Assembly: GCA_004353515.1 (NCBI GenBank)
Contig: SMNZ01000007.1
Location: forward strand, 1 to 64,000
Reading direction: 5' to 3'
Source: Alteromonadaceae bacterium M269
Lineage (GTDB): Bacteria > Pseudomonadota > Gammaproteobacteria > Enterobacterales > Alteromonadaceae
DNA length: 64,000 bases
In this document: piece by piece, positions 18,200 to 29,258 of the stretch
How positions within the stretch are numbered: the stretch's first letter is position 1
Layout: each line of letters starts with the position of its first letter
Made by a program: the position numbers and the translations under genes
Notes under the pieces: model-generated
The model's database searches: none
The model's input: the letters and a program-made list of their open reading frames with translations, nothing else
What the model was told of the DNA's origin: nothing

Positions 18200-18230
18200 A
18201 AAAAAGCCAATGCGAACATTGGCTTTTTTA
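18200..18230. terminator. Bidirectional terminator between the MBL gene and secF
   Basis: AAAAAAGCCAATG, loop CGAA, CATTGGCTTTTTT (18200-18229). Runs of A on one side and T on the other make it work as an intrinsic terminator in both directions, between two convergent operons. Confidence 0.9.
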
Positions 18231-18252
18231 TCGTGTATTTATGCTCAGCTTA

Positions 18253-19194
18253 TTAAGGCAAAGGATCTAAATCCGCACCTTCTTTCTCAACTTGAGGAGG
18301 CATCAGATCTTCTTTACTAATACCAAGTAATAGAGCTACTAAGCTGGCAATATAAATTGAAGAGTAAGTACCGATAAAGACACCGAATAATAATGCCGTC
18401 GCAAATCCGTGGATTAGCTCACCACCTTTAAAGAACAAGGCCAACAATACAAGAATCGTTGTCAGTGATGTAATAATCGTACGGTTAAGCGTTTGAGTTA
18501 ATGACACATTAATGATTTCTTCAGGCTCGCCCTTACGTATCTTTCTAAAATTCTCACGGATACGGTCAGAAACAACAATGGTATCATTCAACGAGTAACC
18601 GATAACAGCAAGAACGGCTGCTAGTACAGTTAAGTCGAACTCAATTCTTAGTACTGAGAACAAACCTAGAGTGATAATGACGTCGTGCGCCAATGCAACA
18701 ACAGACCCCAGTGCAAAACGCCATTCAAATCGCATGGCAACATAGAGAAGAATACATAACAACGCCGTTAACATCGCTAAACCGCCCTGTTCCGTTAATT
18801 CATCCCCTACATTAGGACCAACGAACTCAATACGGCGCATGTCGACAGCTTCACCATCTGCTCTTAATATTTCAAGAACCTGATCACCAATCGTTTCTGC
18901 AACAACATCTTCACGTACAGGAATACGAATCAAAACATCTTCACTAGTCCCGAAGTTTTGTATAACCGCATCACCAAACCCTGATGAGTCCATTTTCTGG
19001 CGAATCGCATCCAAATCAGCCGCTTGCTCGAAACCTACTTCAATCAGCGTACCGCCAGTAAAGTCGAGACCCCAATTAAGTTTGTTAACCGCTAAAGAAA
19101 CGATTGAACCAACAATCAATACTGCCGAAAGAATAAGCGCAGGAATGCGCAACGACATAAAGGCAACAGTGCCATTAATTTTCAATATTTGCAT
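18253..19194 (-). CDS. secF: Protein translocase subunit SecF
   Basis: Inner-membrane RND-type subunit that with SecD and YajC pulls secreted proteins out of SecYEG using the proton gradient. It has 313 residues: TM1 near residue 15-35, the periplasmic GLDFTGGTLIEV region, then five TM helices including VIGYSLNDTIVVSDRIRENF. ATG 19194 has AGGAG upstream and follows the secD stop by 10 bp. Last gene of the queA-tgt-yajC-secD-secF block. Confidence 0.97.
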   Translation of the reverse strand: MQILKINGTVAFMSLRIPALILSAVLIVGSIVSLAVNKLNWGLDFTGGTLIEVGFEQAADLDAIRQKMDSSGFGDAVIQNFGTSEDVLIRIPVREDVVAETIGDQVLEILRADGEAVDMRRIEFVGPNVGDELTEQGGLAMLTALLCILLYVAMRFEWRFALGSVVALAHDVIITLGLFSVLRIEFDLTVLAAVLAVIGYSLNDTIVVSDRIRENFRKIRKGEPEEIINVSLTQTLNRTIITSLTTILVLLALFFKGGELIHGFATALLFGVFIGTYSSIYIASLVALLLGISKEDLMPPQVEKEGADLDPLP

Positions 19195-19204
19195 AATGGC
19201 GCTC

Positions 19205-21058
19205 CTAGATACTTAGCTTATCGAGGCGTTTACCACCCCACAATGTGTTAACAATAACGCGTGTCACAACAATCGCCGTGAACATAGAAGTCACAATACC
19301 GATAGCTAAAGTGATAGAGAATCCTTTGATAGGCCCAGTACCAACCGCAAACAGAATCAACGCGGCAATTAGGGTTGTGATGTTAGCATCAAGAATGGTT
19401 GAGAACGCACTGTCGTAGCCGTGATGAATCGCTTGTTGGGGAGAACGACCATCTCTTAGTTCTTCTCGAATACGCTCAAAGATAAGTACGTTAGCATCAA
19501 CCGCCATACCAACGGTTAATACAATCCCAGCCATACCTGGAAGCGTTAATGTGGCCCCAGGTATTAAAGACATAACACCAACAATAAGTACCAAGTTACT
19601 TGCTAGTGCTACATTCGCGACTACACCAAATGCACGGTAGTAAACAAGCATGAAAGCTAAGACCAAGCCAAAGCCCCAGATAATAGCCTGCATACCTAAA
19701 TCAACATTCTCTTGACCCAAGCTAGGACCAACTGTTCTTTCTTCAACAATTTGGATAGGTGCTATCAACGCACCAGCTCTAAGCAGCAGTGCTAAGCTTT
19801 GTGCTTCTTGCGGAGAATCCAATCCAGTTGTACGGAATTGGTTACCGAAAACACCTTGAATGGTTGCAACACTGATCACTTTACGAACTTTCTTAAAGAT
19901 CAGATTACCTTCAGCATCACGCTCATCTGTTGATTTATATTCGATGAAAACAACAGCCATAGGTTGGCCAACAGCACGCTTAGTGAAGCGCTTCATCTTA
20001 TTTCCGCCTTCAGAATCCAGGGAAATAGAAACCATAGGCAAGCCATACTCATCAACACCACTGTTAGCATCTATGATTGAGCTACCCGCAACGATAACCT
20101 GCTTCTTCAATAGCTGAGGTACGCCGTTCTTATCTTCAATGATTTCTGAACCTGGAGGTACGCGACCATCAAGCGCGCTACGTAAGTCATGATCGATATC
20201 GACTTCACGATATTCCAACGTCGCAGTCGCATTAAGAATTTCTTTCGCTAATGCTGTATCTTGAATACCAGGTAGTTGAACAACAATTCGTTCTGCACCT
20301 TGGCGTTGAACCAATGGCTCAGCAACACCTAGCTGATTAACCCTGTTACGAATAATGGTGATATTCTGCTTGATAGCGTAGTCACGTGTCTCAAGGAGCT
20401 TTTGCTCGGACATAGTAACCATAAGCGTTAAATCATCGCGCTCGGTATAAACCAAATCAGGGTTACGTGACTTTAAGAATCGCTCTGCTTCATCTAATGT
20501 ATCTTCGTCACGGAAACGAATTTCTACACCGTCTTCTAGCTGTTTCACCGAACGATAACGAATTTTCTCTTCTCTAAGAGAAACCCGGAAATTACCCACC
20601 ATATCTTGGAAAGACTTGCTAATCGCTTCCTGCATGTTCACTTCCATCAAGAAGTGAACACCACCACGCAAATCCAGACCTAGTTTCATTGGTGTGCCAC
20701 CAATGCCGTCTAGCCATTCAGGTGTTGCCGGTGCCAAGTTTATTGCTACCGAGTAATCATCTGAAACTTTACGCAATTCTCTGGCAATGGTTTCACGCGC
20801 CAAAAGCTGCGCATCGCCATCATTCAATCGGATTAAGATTTTTTCATCTTCAAGCTCAGTACTTTTTACCGCGATGTTTGCTTTCTTGAGTTCAGCTTCT
20901 ACTGTCGCTAATAAGCTTTCATCAACCGGGGCTTGAGCATTACCCGAAACCTGAACCGCAGGATCTTCACCATAAAGGTTTGGAGATGCGTAAAGCGCGC
21001 CAATGGCGATTACTAGCATCACCAACATCGCTTTCCACAAGGGGGTTTTATTTAACAC
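19205..21058 (-). CDS. secD: Protein translocase subunit SecD
   Basis: Partner of SecF; 617 residues, the normal length. N-terminal TM at about 8-26, then the first periplasmic domain with [15 protein letters not shown], then six-TM C-terminal half with [30 protein letters not shown] (the conserved D-ANV segment). The start is GTG 21058, with AAAAGGAAAA 8 nt upstream. Preceded by yajC with a 70-bp gap. Confidence 0.97.
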   Translation of the reverse strand: MLNKTPLWKAMLVMLVIAIGALYASPNLYGEDPAVQVSGNAQAPVDESLLATVEAELKKANIAVKSTELEDEKILIRLNDGDAQLLARETIARELRKVSDDYSVAINLAPATPEWLDGIGGTPMKLGLDLRGGVHFLMEVNMQEAISKSFQDMVGNFRVSLREEKIRYRSVKQLEDGVEIRFRDEDTLDEAERFLKSRNPDLVYTERDDLTLMVTMSEQKLLETRDYAIKQNITIIRNRVNQLGVAEPLVQRQGAERIVVQLPGIQDTALAKEILNATATLEYREVDIDHDLRSALDGRVPPGSEIIEDKNGVPQLLKKQVIVAGSSIIDANSGVDEYGLPMVSISLDSEGGNKMKRFTKRAVGQPMAVVFIEYKSTDERDAEGNLIFKKVRKVISVATIQGVFGNQFRTTGLDSPQEAQSLALLLRAGALIAPIQIVEERTVGPSLGQENVDLGMQAIIWGFGLVLAFMLVYYRAFGVVANVALASNLVLIVGVMSLIPGATLTLPGMAGIVLTVGMAVDANVLIFERIREELRDGRSPQQAIHHGYDSAFSTILDANITTLIAALILFAVGTGPIKGFSITLAIGIVTSMFTAIVVTRVIVNTLWGGKRLDKLSI

Positions 21059-21128
21059 GAGATTTTCCTTTTAGCTGCGGTCAACGACATAATGGCCACG
21101 CCAGTACTATGCTCAAGACCGAAGCAAA

Positions 21129-21467
21129 TTAAATATTTTTCATTGTGCCTTTAGGCAATAACGCTGAAACCGCTGACTTTTGAACAACAATATTAGTCGT
21201 ATCGTTTAGTGCAATTTCAATAAAGTCCTTCTCATCAGTAACCTTAGTGATTCGCCCAACCAAGCCACCTTGAGTAAGTACTTCGTCACCTTTACTCAAA
21301 GACGTAACCAAGTCTTTATGCTCTTTCACACGCTTTGCCTGCGGGCGATAAAGCATAAAGTAAAAAATTAAACCGAATACACCCAACATAATAAGCATGG
21401 TGAAGCCACCATCTTGAGCTCCTGCTCCACCAGTTTGTGCATATGCATTAGAAATAAAAAAATTCAT
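21129..21467 (-). CDS. yajC: Preprotein translocase accessory subunit YajC
   Basis: Small single-TM protein of 112 residues: a short N-terminus containing AYAQTGGAGAQDGG, a membrane helix (LIMLGVFGLIFYFMLY), then the conserved RPQAKRVKEHKDLVTSLSKGDEVLTQGGLVGRI cytoplasmic domain. It associates with SecDF and AcrB-type pumps. GAAGGTGAAAA precedes ATG 21467. Sits between tgt and secD as in most gammaproteobacteria. Confidence 0.96.
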   Translation of the reverse strand: MNFFISNAYAQTGGAGAQDGGFTMLIMLGVFGLIFYFMLYRPQAKRVKEHKDLVTSLSKGDEVLTQGGLVGRITKVTDEKDFIEIALNDTTNIVVQKSAVSALLPKGTMKNI

Positions 21468-21500
21468 TTTTCACCTTCATTTTTCTTTGTTATTAGTTAC

Positions 21501-22658
<1,158 letters not shown>

Positions 22659-22704
22659 TTAAGCTAACCGGAAGACAGTCCGGTGCAAAAAAGTTTCGCG
22701 ATTA

Positions 22705-22882
22705 TATACCCAAATGGCGTGGAAGTGCGAGTTTCAGAGACCTTGTTCAGCGTTTATACATGTCATTTTCGAAGCGGTCTATTCATTGGCTTAACCCGAT
22801 TATCAAAATGACTTTGTCATTCAAAGCTTATGTGGATTTATTCGTTTACCCTTTAAGCGCACTCCGTTCAATTTTGGATATA
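22705..22882 (-). repeat. Long copy of the TATACCC-ended intergenic repeat
   Basis: About 178 bp filling most of the queA-tgt gap. It starts TATACCCAAA and ends TTTTGGATATA, so the ends are imperfect inverted repeats (the right end carries a C-to-T change). Near its right end is AGCTTATGTGGATTTATTCG, which matches the copy at 62054-62181 almost base for base (GTGGATTTATTCGTTT identical). The right end abuts the queA stop codon at 22883. Confidence 0.55.
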
Positions 22883-23932
22883 TTAATCACCACCTTTCTT
22901 TTCTAGAAACATCGAATCGCCATAGCTAAAAAAGCGGTATTCTTGTTCTATCGCTTGTTGATAGGCCTGCTTAATATTTTCGCTACCTGCAAAAGCGCTC
23001 ACTAGCATCATTAAAGTTGATTCAGGTAAGTGAAAGTTCGTTATTAGTGCATCAATAACTTGGAACTCATACCCGGGATAGATAAAAATGCTGGTGTCAT
23101 CGAAAAACGGCGCTAGAAGCAGCTCTTCATCAATAACAGCTTGAGCTGCTGATTCAACCGAACGAACAGAAGTCGTTCCGACAGCGATGACTCGCCCACC
23201 CGCTTTTTTGGTCTCTATGATGGCATCAACTACTTCTTGAGGAACTTCCGCATACTCACTGTGCATCTTATGCTCAAGAATATTATCAACCCTTACCGGC
23301 TGAAAAGTTCCAGCACCTACATGAAGCGTCACAAATGCTTGTTTAACACCTTTATCAGTAAGTGTTTTAAGTAGATCATTATCGAAGTGTAACCCTGCAG
23401 TAGGAGCGGCAACTGCTCCTGGTTTTTCGTTATAAACCGTTTGGTAACGCTCTTTATCGGTTTCTTCATCAGCTCTATCAATGTATGGAGGAAGTGGCAT
23501 ATGTCCATGGGCTTCAAGGAGTTCAAGCACCGACTTATCACCTTCAAAGAACACTTCAAACAATGCATCACGCCTACCAGTGACAGTGACTTCAACTTTA
23601 CCTTCAAGCACAAGTTTGGCTCCAGCTTTTGGCGCTTTACTTGCTCGAATATGCGCAAGTACGTTGTGCTCATCTAGCATACGCTCAACTAAGACTTCAA
23701 CCTTTCCTCCACTCTCCTTCTGCCCGAGTAATCGAGCTGGGATAACACGCGTATTATTAAAAACAAGGAGATCACCCTCATTGAGCTGTTCAACAATGTC
23801 AGGGAAATTACGGTGAACGACTTGCCCATTTTTACCATTAAGATGAAGGAGTCGACTTGCCGTTCTCTTCTCCGTTGGATAACGGGCAATCAAATGATTA
23901 GGTAAGTCAAAGTCAAAATCGGAAAGTTTCAT
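22883..23932 (-). CDS. queA: S-adenosylmethionine:tRNA ribosyltransferase-isomerase
   Basis: Uses SAM as a ribosyl donor to convert preQ1-tRNA to epoxyqueuosine-tRNA. 349 residues. Family segments: [20 protein letters not shown] at the start, [16 protein letters not shown] near residue 53, [20 protein letters not shown] near 150, [11 protein letters not shown] near 177 and [19 protein letters not shown] near 300. ATG 23932 was chosen over the adjacent TTG 23935. Probable first gene of the queuosine/Sec block. Confidence 0.97.
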   Translation of the reverse strand: MKLSDFDFDLPNHLIARYPTEKRTASRLLHLNGKNGQVVHRNFPDIVEQLNEGDLLVFNNTRVIPARLLGQKESGGKVEVLVERMLDEHNVLAHIRASKAPKAGAKLVLEGKVEVTVTGRRDALFEVFFEGDKSVLELLEAHGHMPLPPYIDRADEETDKERYQTVYNEKPGAVAAPTAGLHFDNDLLKTLTDKGVKQAFVTLHVGAGTFQPVRVDNILEHKMHSEYAEVPQEVVDAIIETKKAGGRVIAVGTTSVRSVESAAQAVIDEELLLAPFFDDTSIFIYPGYEFQVIDALITNFHLPESTLMMLVSAFAGSENIKQAYQQAIEQEYRFFSYGDSMFLEKKGGD

Positions 23933-24241
23933 CAAAAAGGTGTCACTGCTTAGTTATTAAATTGGAGGGCTATTATACCTGGCTTATTCGTGATACCAAT
24001 AAGAACTCAAAACATGTCTAAAAACATTAGAAGAATTTTTTAATCGACTGATATTTAATGTATTTTAGATTCTAAATTCGTTTGAACAGCGCATTCCGAA
24101 ACTGAAAAAAGCTCATTTTTCGTTCAACTTAACTCCCCTTCTGAAGAACACTTTAGGTATATTTTTATATAACATCATATACTTAGCAACACCCAAACTC
24201 CATTGCGCACAGCTCATGATTGGTTAAAATATAATCAACAT

Positions 24242-24304
24242 TTATTAATGTTTCCTTGTGTTTTTCCCAACAAAGTCTTCCCGGCCGCTAGGCCGGTTTT
24301 TTTT
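24242..24304 (+). ncRNA. Candidate small RNA upstream of the antiporter gene
   Basis: A strong intrinsic terminator ends at 24304, but no plus-strand gene lies between the divergent queA start (23932) and it. A TATAAT hexamer at 24230-24235 would start a transcript near 24242, giving an RNA of about 63 nt: a U/C-rich 5' part (with TTTCCTTGTG and CCCAACAAAG) and a terminator stem with eight U. This layout fits an Hfq-type small RNA, but no known family is recognised and a good -35 box is lacking. The rest of 23933-24497 shows no gene. Confidence 0.4.
24281..24304 (+). terminator. Orphan intrinsic terminator
   Basis: CCGGCC, loop GCTA, GGCCGG, then eight T (24297-24304). It is directional (plus strand) and has no protein-coding gene to terminate, hence the small-RNA proposal. 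Confidence 0.85.
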
Positions 24305-24497
24305 GCCTGACGCTTCACTTTCCTCGACCTTAAATAAGCTCAAATAATCTTCCTCTATTTGCTGAATATCTCACGTCATTCAATGAGATATATTGGTAAA
24401 ACTCAAAAATCTTGTTATTTTTTGTCTAGAAACTGGTCCAGTCATACAACAAGAGAGCTTGTTGCTCGAATAACAAACCACTGGAGTCACTGCCGTA

Positions 24498-25712
24498 ATG
24501 ACAATATTCCAAATTATACTGACACTGCTACTTGTCTTATCGAACGGTATTTTGGCCTTTATAACCGCTCGAATAACGAAACTCCCTTTAACACTGAATG
24601 TATTGTTGTGGGGCATTGTTTCTTCAGCACTCGTTCCCATTATGGGTATAGATACAGGAATTCGATTCGACAATTTCGAACACCTGATCCTCTTTGTTCT
24701 TATCCCCATTCTGGTGTTTGAGGCTGCTCTAAATATACACACGCACCTATTCAAACCTCTGATAGGTACCATTCTATTTGCAGCGACCTTTGGCGTTCTT
24801 GTCGCTATGGGGATTTCTGCCGTCATCCTCTTCTTTGGTATTGGTCACGCATCAGGATTCCCATGGATAGCAGCACTGATAGCGGGGTTAGTAATTTCAG
24901 CAACAGACCCCGTCGCCGTTGTCAGCCAATTGAAAGAAGCCAATGCGCCGCATAAATTAGGTACCGTTATTGAGGGAGAAAGCTTATTCAACGACGCTAC
25001 AGCTATTGTTCTCTTTGGTATTCTCGTTGCCATGGCAACCGGAGGAAGTGAGCCATCACTCACCGGCGGAACGCTACTTTTACTGAAGGTACTATTAGGT
25101 GGAGTTTTAGTTGGTGCAGTTTTCGCAGTCGTTACCAAAGTCATTTTAAAACTAGTTGGCCCAAATGCTGACTATTATGTCGTGACTAGCCTAGCCCTAG
25201 CTTATGGAGGCTTTTATGTTGCTGAGCACGTATTACATGTCTCCGGGGTGATCGCAGTTTTGATTGCCACCTTGATGGTGAAGTCTGAGCTTCTGGCGCT
25301 AAAAGATGATGGCAAAGTTCATGGGAATTGGGAAATGTTTGCGTTTATTGCAAACATAGTCGTGTTCTTCCTGATGGGACTTGTGGTGACGTTCGACATG
25401 TTCACCGAACAATGGATTGCTATGTTATTGGGCATAGTCGCCGCCTTTGTTTCTCGATTAGTGGCAGTCTATTTCTCTGTATTTGTTGGAAAAGTTATTT
25501 TCAGAAATGATATTGATTGGAATTTTGCACCTGTCATGGTGTGGGGTGGCTTGCGCGGCGTCGTGACCATAGCCCTGGTTTTAGCTTTACCATTAGAGCT
25601 GCCTTATTGGTGGACAATACAGTCAATCGGATTCGGTGTTGTTCTATTCACATTGGTTTTCCAAGCGACAACCAACCCGGCACTTCTTAAAAAGCTCAAG
25701 CTCACTCAATAA
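24498..25712 (+). CDS. CPA1-family Na+/H+ antiporter (NhaP-like)
   Basis: Inner-membrane cation/proton antiporter of 404 residues with about 12 TM helices. Signature segments: ISATDPVAVVSQLKEANAPH near residue 133-152, then EGESLFNDATAIVLFG near 160-175 with the ND pair of CPA1 exchangers, and VWGGLRGVVTIALVLALP near 352. It exchanges Na+ (or K+/Li+) for protons, suited to a marine lifestyle. ATG 24498 lacks an obvious strong ribosome site. It ends before a hairpin at 25739. Confidence 0.92.
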   Translation: MTIFQIILTLLLVLSNGILAFITARITKLPLTLNVLLWGIVSSALVPIMGIDTGIRFDNFEHLILFVLIPILVFEAALNIHTHLFKPLIGTILFAATFGVLVAMGISAVILFFGIGHASGFPWIAALIAGLVISATDPVAVVSQLKEANAPHKLGTVIEGESLFNDATAIVLFGILVAMATGGSEPSLTGGTLLLLKVLLGGVLVGAVFAVVTKVILKLVGPNADYYVVTSLALAYGGFYVAEHVLHVSGVIAVLIATLMVKSELLALKDDGKVHGNWEMFAFIANIVVFFLMGLVVTFDMFTEQWIAMLLGIVAAFVSRLVAVYFSVFVGKVIFRNDIDWNFAPVMVWGGLRGVVTIALVLALPLELPYWWTIQSIGFGVVLFTLVFQATTNPALLKKLKLTQ

Positions 25713-25738
25713 CTCAGTACGCTTCCATCATCACAAAC

Positions 25739-25763
25739 GCTTGCTCTTGACCTAAGAGCAAGC
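25739..25763 (+). terminator. Hairpin after the antiporter gene
   Basis: Perfect 10-bp arms GCTTGCTCTT and AAGAGCAAGC with a 5-nt loop, 26 bp after the stop codon. No T run follows, so it is a weak or Rho-assisted terminator candidate. Confidence 0.5.
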
Positions 25764-25807
25764 AGCGCCTAAATCCGTATTAAATCGCAATTCTGATGTA
25801 GCAAGGC

Positions 25808-25821
25808 ATAACAATTGTTAT
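25808..25821. promoter_or_regulatory. 14-bp palindrome upstream of a TonB receptor
   Basis: ATAACAATTGTTAT is a perfect palindrome 283 bp before the receptor start, in an otherwise AT-rich gap (25713-26103). It is a possible operator; the regulator is unknown. Nothing else definite is seen in the gap. Confidence 0.3.
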
Positions 25822-26103
25822 ACACGCTTACAAATTAAACACTCCAATTAAACTAACTATCCTATTGATTCTGTTTGCAAAGGTAGCTTTTTTTGTCTAA
25901 ATTCGTTTAATAATATAAATAACTATTATATAACAAGTAACATACAAAAATATAACACAAGCACTCGAAAGGCAGCTTAATTGAACGAAGAGGGTTGGTT
26001 CGAACTGATTAGTAGTCTTTCTCGTTTTGGCTACATAGCCTCGCATAGAGCAGTAGCGTGATATTTCAGCCAAACACATAAAATATCTATGGGGAAATAC
26101 ACA

Positions 26104-28491
26104 ATGAAATTGAGAAGAAAAGCATTAACTAACGCAGTGTCTCTAGCGTTGCTGAGTAGTTTGTATGTATCGCCGCAACTTCTCGCTCAAGAAGAAGAGC
26201 AAGAGGATGAAACCAGAGACTTCGAACGCATAGTCGTTACCTCTCAAAAGCGTGTTGAAAATGTTAACGAAGTACCCGTTGCGGTATCCGTCTTAAGAGA
26301 AGATCAAATCAACGCAGCTTTCGCTCCAAACATCGAAGGCCTTCAAGCCCTAGTACCCTCCGTTAGCTTTAGGAAAGGCAACACAACACGTAACTCTGCA
26401 CTAACTGTTCGTGGTATAGGTACAGTTTCCTTCAGTATCGCCGCAGAACCAAGCGTTTCAACTGTAGTAGACAATGTGGTGCTTGGACGTTCTGGTCAAG
26501 CATTTGTCGACTTGTATGACTTAGAACGTATTGAAGTACTTCGCGGCCCACAAGGAACCCTATTTGGTAAGAATGCATCTGCTGGTGTCGTCAATATCAC
26601 CACAAAAAGACCGACTGACGAGTTTGAAGGTAGCTTCGAAGCAACATTATTCCAAGACAATGAATACCGACTAAAGGGCAAAGTTTCAGGTGGCTTGAAT
26701 GATAATGTTGCTGGTAGCTTAACCGTCGTTAAATCTGAATTCGATGGTTACATCTTCAATGTCTTTAACAACGAAACTGTCAATGGTTACGATAAAGAAG
26801 GTATCCGAGGCATGTTGGATATCGACGCAGGCAACGAAACTGATATCCTGGTTATCTTCGAAAATGTCGATTCCAATGATGATTGTTGTGCCGATTTAGA
26901 GTTGCTTCCCAGCGGCCGTAACCCAGCATCTGAAGCAGCACCCGATAGTGACGGTGTTGTTAACGGTGTCGCTGATATTGATTTAAGCAACCGACGCATC
27001 GACCATGACTTCGAAACTCGAACCATAGATGAGCAAACAGCGTTCTCTATTCAAGTCGACCGTCCTATCGGTGATCATAGTTTTACATCAATTACTGCAT
27101 TCAGAACATGGGAGAATACGGAGTTCCGCGAAGGTGATTTTACTTCTATTGGTGGTACCTTCCGTGAGCCTGTGTTCGGTGTTCCTTTTCAACTGCACGA
27201 TATTGGACCACAGGAATGGGACCAGGTTTCTCAAGAATTCCGTATTGCTTCGCCTGTTGGACAAACCATTGAATATCAGTTTGGTTTCTTTTATTGGAAT
27301 CAACAATCTGAGCGAAGCTTTACCCGTGAAGCCAGCTGCCAGAATAATAACGGGCAGTTTAATGCGGCTATCTCAGACTTCTTAGAAAATGACTTAGGTA
27401 TCGCTGATCCAACCGATCAACAGGTTGCTGATTTTATTGCTGACGAAGGATTAACCTGTTTATCTAACGACATCGTTAGCGCAACAGCATTCATGGAAAC
27501 AGAGTTCGAAAACTACGCTGTGTTTGGTGATGGCCGCTATAACGTCTCTGATGATTTCCGAATCCTGTTTGGTGCTCGCTTAACTCGAGACGAAGTCTCA
27601 TTCCAGCATAACCGCCGCAACAACGATGAATTCAGACGTACAGGTGTTGGTGTGAGAAGCTTCGGCACTAACTTTGATGGAGAGACAGACGAAACAGACT
27701 TTTCTATCAAGTTAGGTGCGCAATGGGATGTTACTGATAACAGTAATCTCTATGCTAGCTTCTCTCAGGGTTACAAAGGTCCAGCATTCAACGTATTCTT
27801 CAATATGTCTGAAAACGATACATTACCGATTGGACCAGAAACGTCTGATGCTTTTGAAATCGGCTATAAGTACGCACGTAGTGACCTTCTCTTTAATGCA
27901 GCTATCTTCCGTACAGAAATAGACGGTTTCCAGGCTAACAACCCTGAATTGTTGGATGGTGTGTTTATCACTCGATTAACCAATGCAGGTTCTGTTATTA
28001 CTGAAGGTTTCGAATTTGACTTCTTATGGAGAGCGACTGACAACTGGACCTTATCCGGCGGGTTAGCCAGCGTCGATGCCGAAGTTGACGAGTTCCGTTG
28101 TCCTGTTGGATTAACAACGTGTGACGGCCGTTCAGGTGCAGACCTACCCTTCTCACCTGATTTGAAATACTCATTAGCCAGCGAATACGTCTGGTACCTT
28201 AACGGATTGGACATCATCTGGAATGCTTCCTATGTTTACACCGATGAAATCTTCTCCGGAGGCCCTGGACAAGAGGCAGCAGATAATCCACCAGCCTTAT
28301 TGCCTGATTACGGCATAGTGACCACAAGCTTAGCATTCTCGTTTAACGATGATGCTTACCGTATATCACTCATTGCCAAAAACCTATTCGATGAGGAGTT
28401 TGTAACAACCTTCAGTGGTGATGGCTTCCGTTATCAAGTCCCTAGAGATGCAGAGCGTGTGCTCGGGGTACAATTCAGGACAAATTTCTAA
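26104..28491 (+). CDS. TonB-dependent outer-membrane receptor
   Basis: About 795 residues: signal peptide (cleavage near QLLAQ), an N-terminal TonB-box-like FERIVVTSQKR, the plug domain (VPVAVSVLREDQINAA to about residue 165, with LRGPQGTLFGKNASAGVVNITTK), then a 22-strand-type barrel ending RVLGVQFRTNF with a terminal aromatic. It imports a ligand across the outer membrane using TonB energy; the ligand (siderophore, sugar or vitamin) cannot be told. No STN domain, so it does not itself signal. ATG 26104 has GGGGA 9 nt upstream; ATG 26089 is less likely. Confidence 0.93.
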   Translation: MKLRRKALTNAVSLALLSSLYVSPQLLAQEEEQEDETRDFERIVVTSQKRVENVNEVPVAVSVLREDQINAAFAPNIEGLQALVPSVSFRKGNTTRNSALTVRGIGTVSFSIAAEPSVSTVVDNVVLGRSGQAFVDLYDLERIEVLRGPQGTLFGKNASAGVVNITTKRPTDEFEGSFEATLFQDNEYRLKGKVSGGLNDNVAGSLTVVKSEFDGYIFNVFNNETVNGYDKEGIRGMLDIDAGNETDILVIFENVDSNDDCCADLELLPSGRNPASEAAPDSDGVVNGVADIDLSNRRIDHDFETRTIDEQTAFSIQVDRPIGDHSFTSITAFRTWENTEFREGDFTSIGGTFREPVFGVPFQLHDIGPQEWDQVSQEFRIASPVGQTIEYQFGFFYWNQQSERSFTREASCQNNNGQFNAAISDFLENDLGIADPTDQQVADFIADEGLTCLSNDIVSATAFMETEFENYAVFGDGRYNVSDDFRILFGARLTRDEVSFQHNRRNNDEFRRTGVGVRSFGTNFDGETDETDFSIKLGAQWDVTDNSNLYASFSQGYKGPAFNVFFNMSENDTLPIGPETSDAFEIGYKYARSDLLFNAAIFRTEIDGFQANNPELLDGVFITRLTNAGSVITEGFEFDFLWRATDNWTLSGGLASVDAEVDEFRCPVGLTTCDGRSGADLPFSPDLKYSLASEYVWYLNGLDIIWNASYVYTDEIFSGGPGQEAADNPPALLPDYGIVTTSLAFSFNDDAYRISLIAKNLFDEEFVTTFSGDGFRYQVPRDAERVLGVQFRTNF

Positions 28492-28513
28492 CCTTATTGT
28501 AGCTATGAATATG

Positions 28514-28539
28514 AAAAGGGCGTTTTACGCCCTTTTTTT
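28514..28539 (+). terminator. Intrinsic terminator of the TonB receptor gene
   Basis: AAAAGGGCGT, loop TTT, ACGCCCTTTT followed by more T. Separates the first receptor from the FecI-like gene. Confidence 0.88.
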
Positions 28540-28551
28540 ATATCTGTATAA

Positions 28552-28570
28552 CTCATTGATTATCATTAAA
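28552..28570. promoter_or_regulatory. Possible Fur box upstream of the FecI-like sigma gene
   Basis: The core TTGATTATCATTA matches the centre of the classical 19-bp Fur consensus at 11 of 13 positions, but only about 12 of 19 overall. Iron control of the FecI/FecR/receptor operon would fit the family. Tentative. Confidence 0.3.
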
Positions 28571-28682
28571 AATAAGTGATGATTAATCGTTCTAGTAAGC
28601 AAAATCGTAACGTGATGCTTGTTTAGTAACCAACTAAATCATAGACTGAAAAAACGACTTTTATTCTATCCAAACAAGCGAT

Positions 28683-29258
28683 ATGACGAAAAAAATAAGA
28701 AGAATACTCGACAGCTTTCTTAAGTATCGCTCACAATTATCACATTCCGTCGGCAAAATTGTGCGGAAAGAAGATATTGAGGATATTGTTCAAGAAACTT
28801 TTGTTAAGAGCTACGAAGCTGACCTAAAACAAGAGATACAATACCCTAAAACCTACATGCTAAGGACAGCAAAAAACCTAGCCCTAAACCATGTCAGTAC
28901 CAGTGCCTATAAATACGATGTGAATGTCGAAGACTTCAATGCACCTTTTGCAAACCTTAATACACAAAGCCTTGAGTCCGAATTTGAAAGTAAAGAAAGG
29001 TTTCTCCTATTCTGTCGGGCAACAGACCAATTGTCAGGCAGCGTTAGACAAGCATTCATATTGAAAAAGGTTTATGGATGGAGCCAAAAGAAGATTGCCG
29101 AATACCTAGGGCTTAGCGAGAGCACAGTAGAAAAGCACATTGCAAAAGGCCTATTTTTGAGTGCGCAATACATCAGACAAAAACAGGAAGAGACAACACA
29201 AAGTGCTATGTCTAATGAGACAGAAAGAAACTCCAAGAGTGAGGCTGCGAAGCTATGA
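28683..29258 (+). CDS. FecI-type ECF sigma factor
   Basis: 191 residues. Region 2 is at about residues 10-80 (EDIEDIVQETFVKSYEA, then YPKTYMLRTAKNLALNHVS). Region 4 is near 115-165 (SGSVRQAFILKKVYGWSQKKIAEYLGLSESTVEKHIAKGL). This composition is typical of FecI sigma factors that respond to an outer-membrane receptor through FecR. It overlaps the FecR-like gene by the ATGA junction at 29255-29258. Ribosome site weak. Confidence 0.93.
   Translation: MTKKIRRILDSFLKYRSQLSHSVGKIVRKEDIEDIVQETFVKSYEADLKQEIQYPKTYMLRTAKNLALNHVSTSAYKYDVNVEDFNAPFANLNTQSLESEFESKERFLLFCRATDQLSGSVRQAFILKKVYGWSQKKIAEYLGLSESTVEKHIAKGLFLSAQYIRQKQEETTQSAMSNETERNSKSEAAKL

Noticed and set aside
23329-23816. Several ORFs of 66-114 codons overlapping queA
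   Set aside because: All lie within the well-supported queA frame and show no independent start signal.
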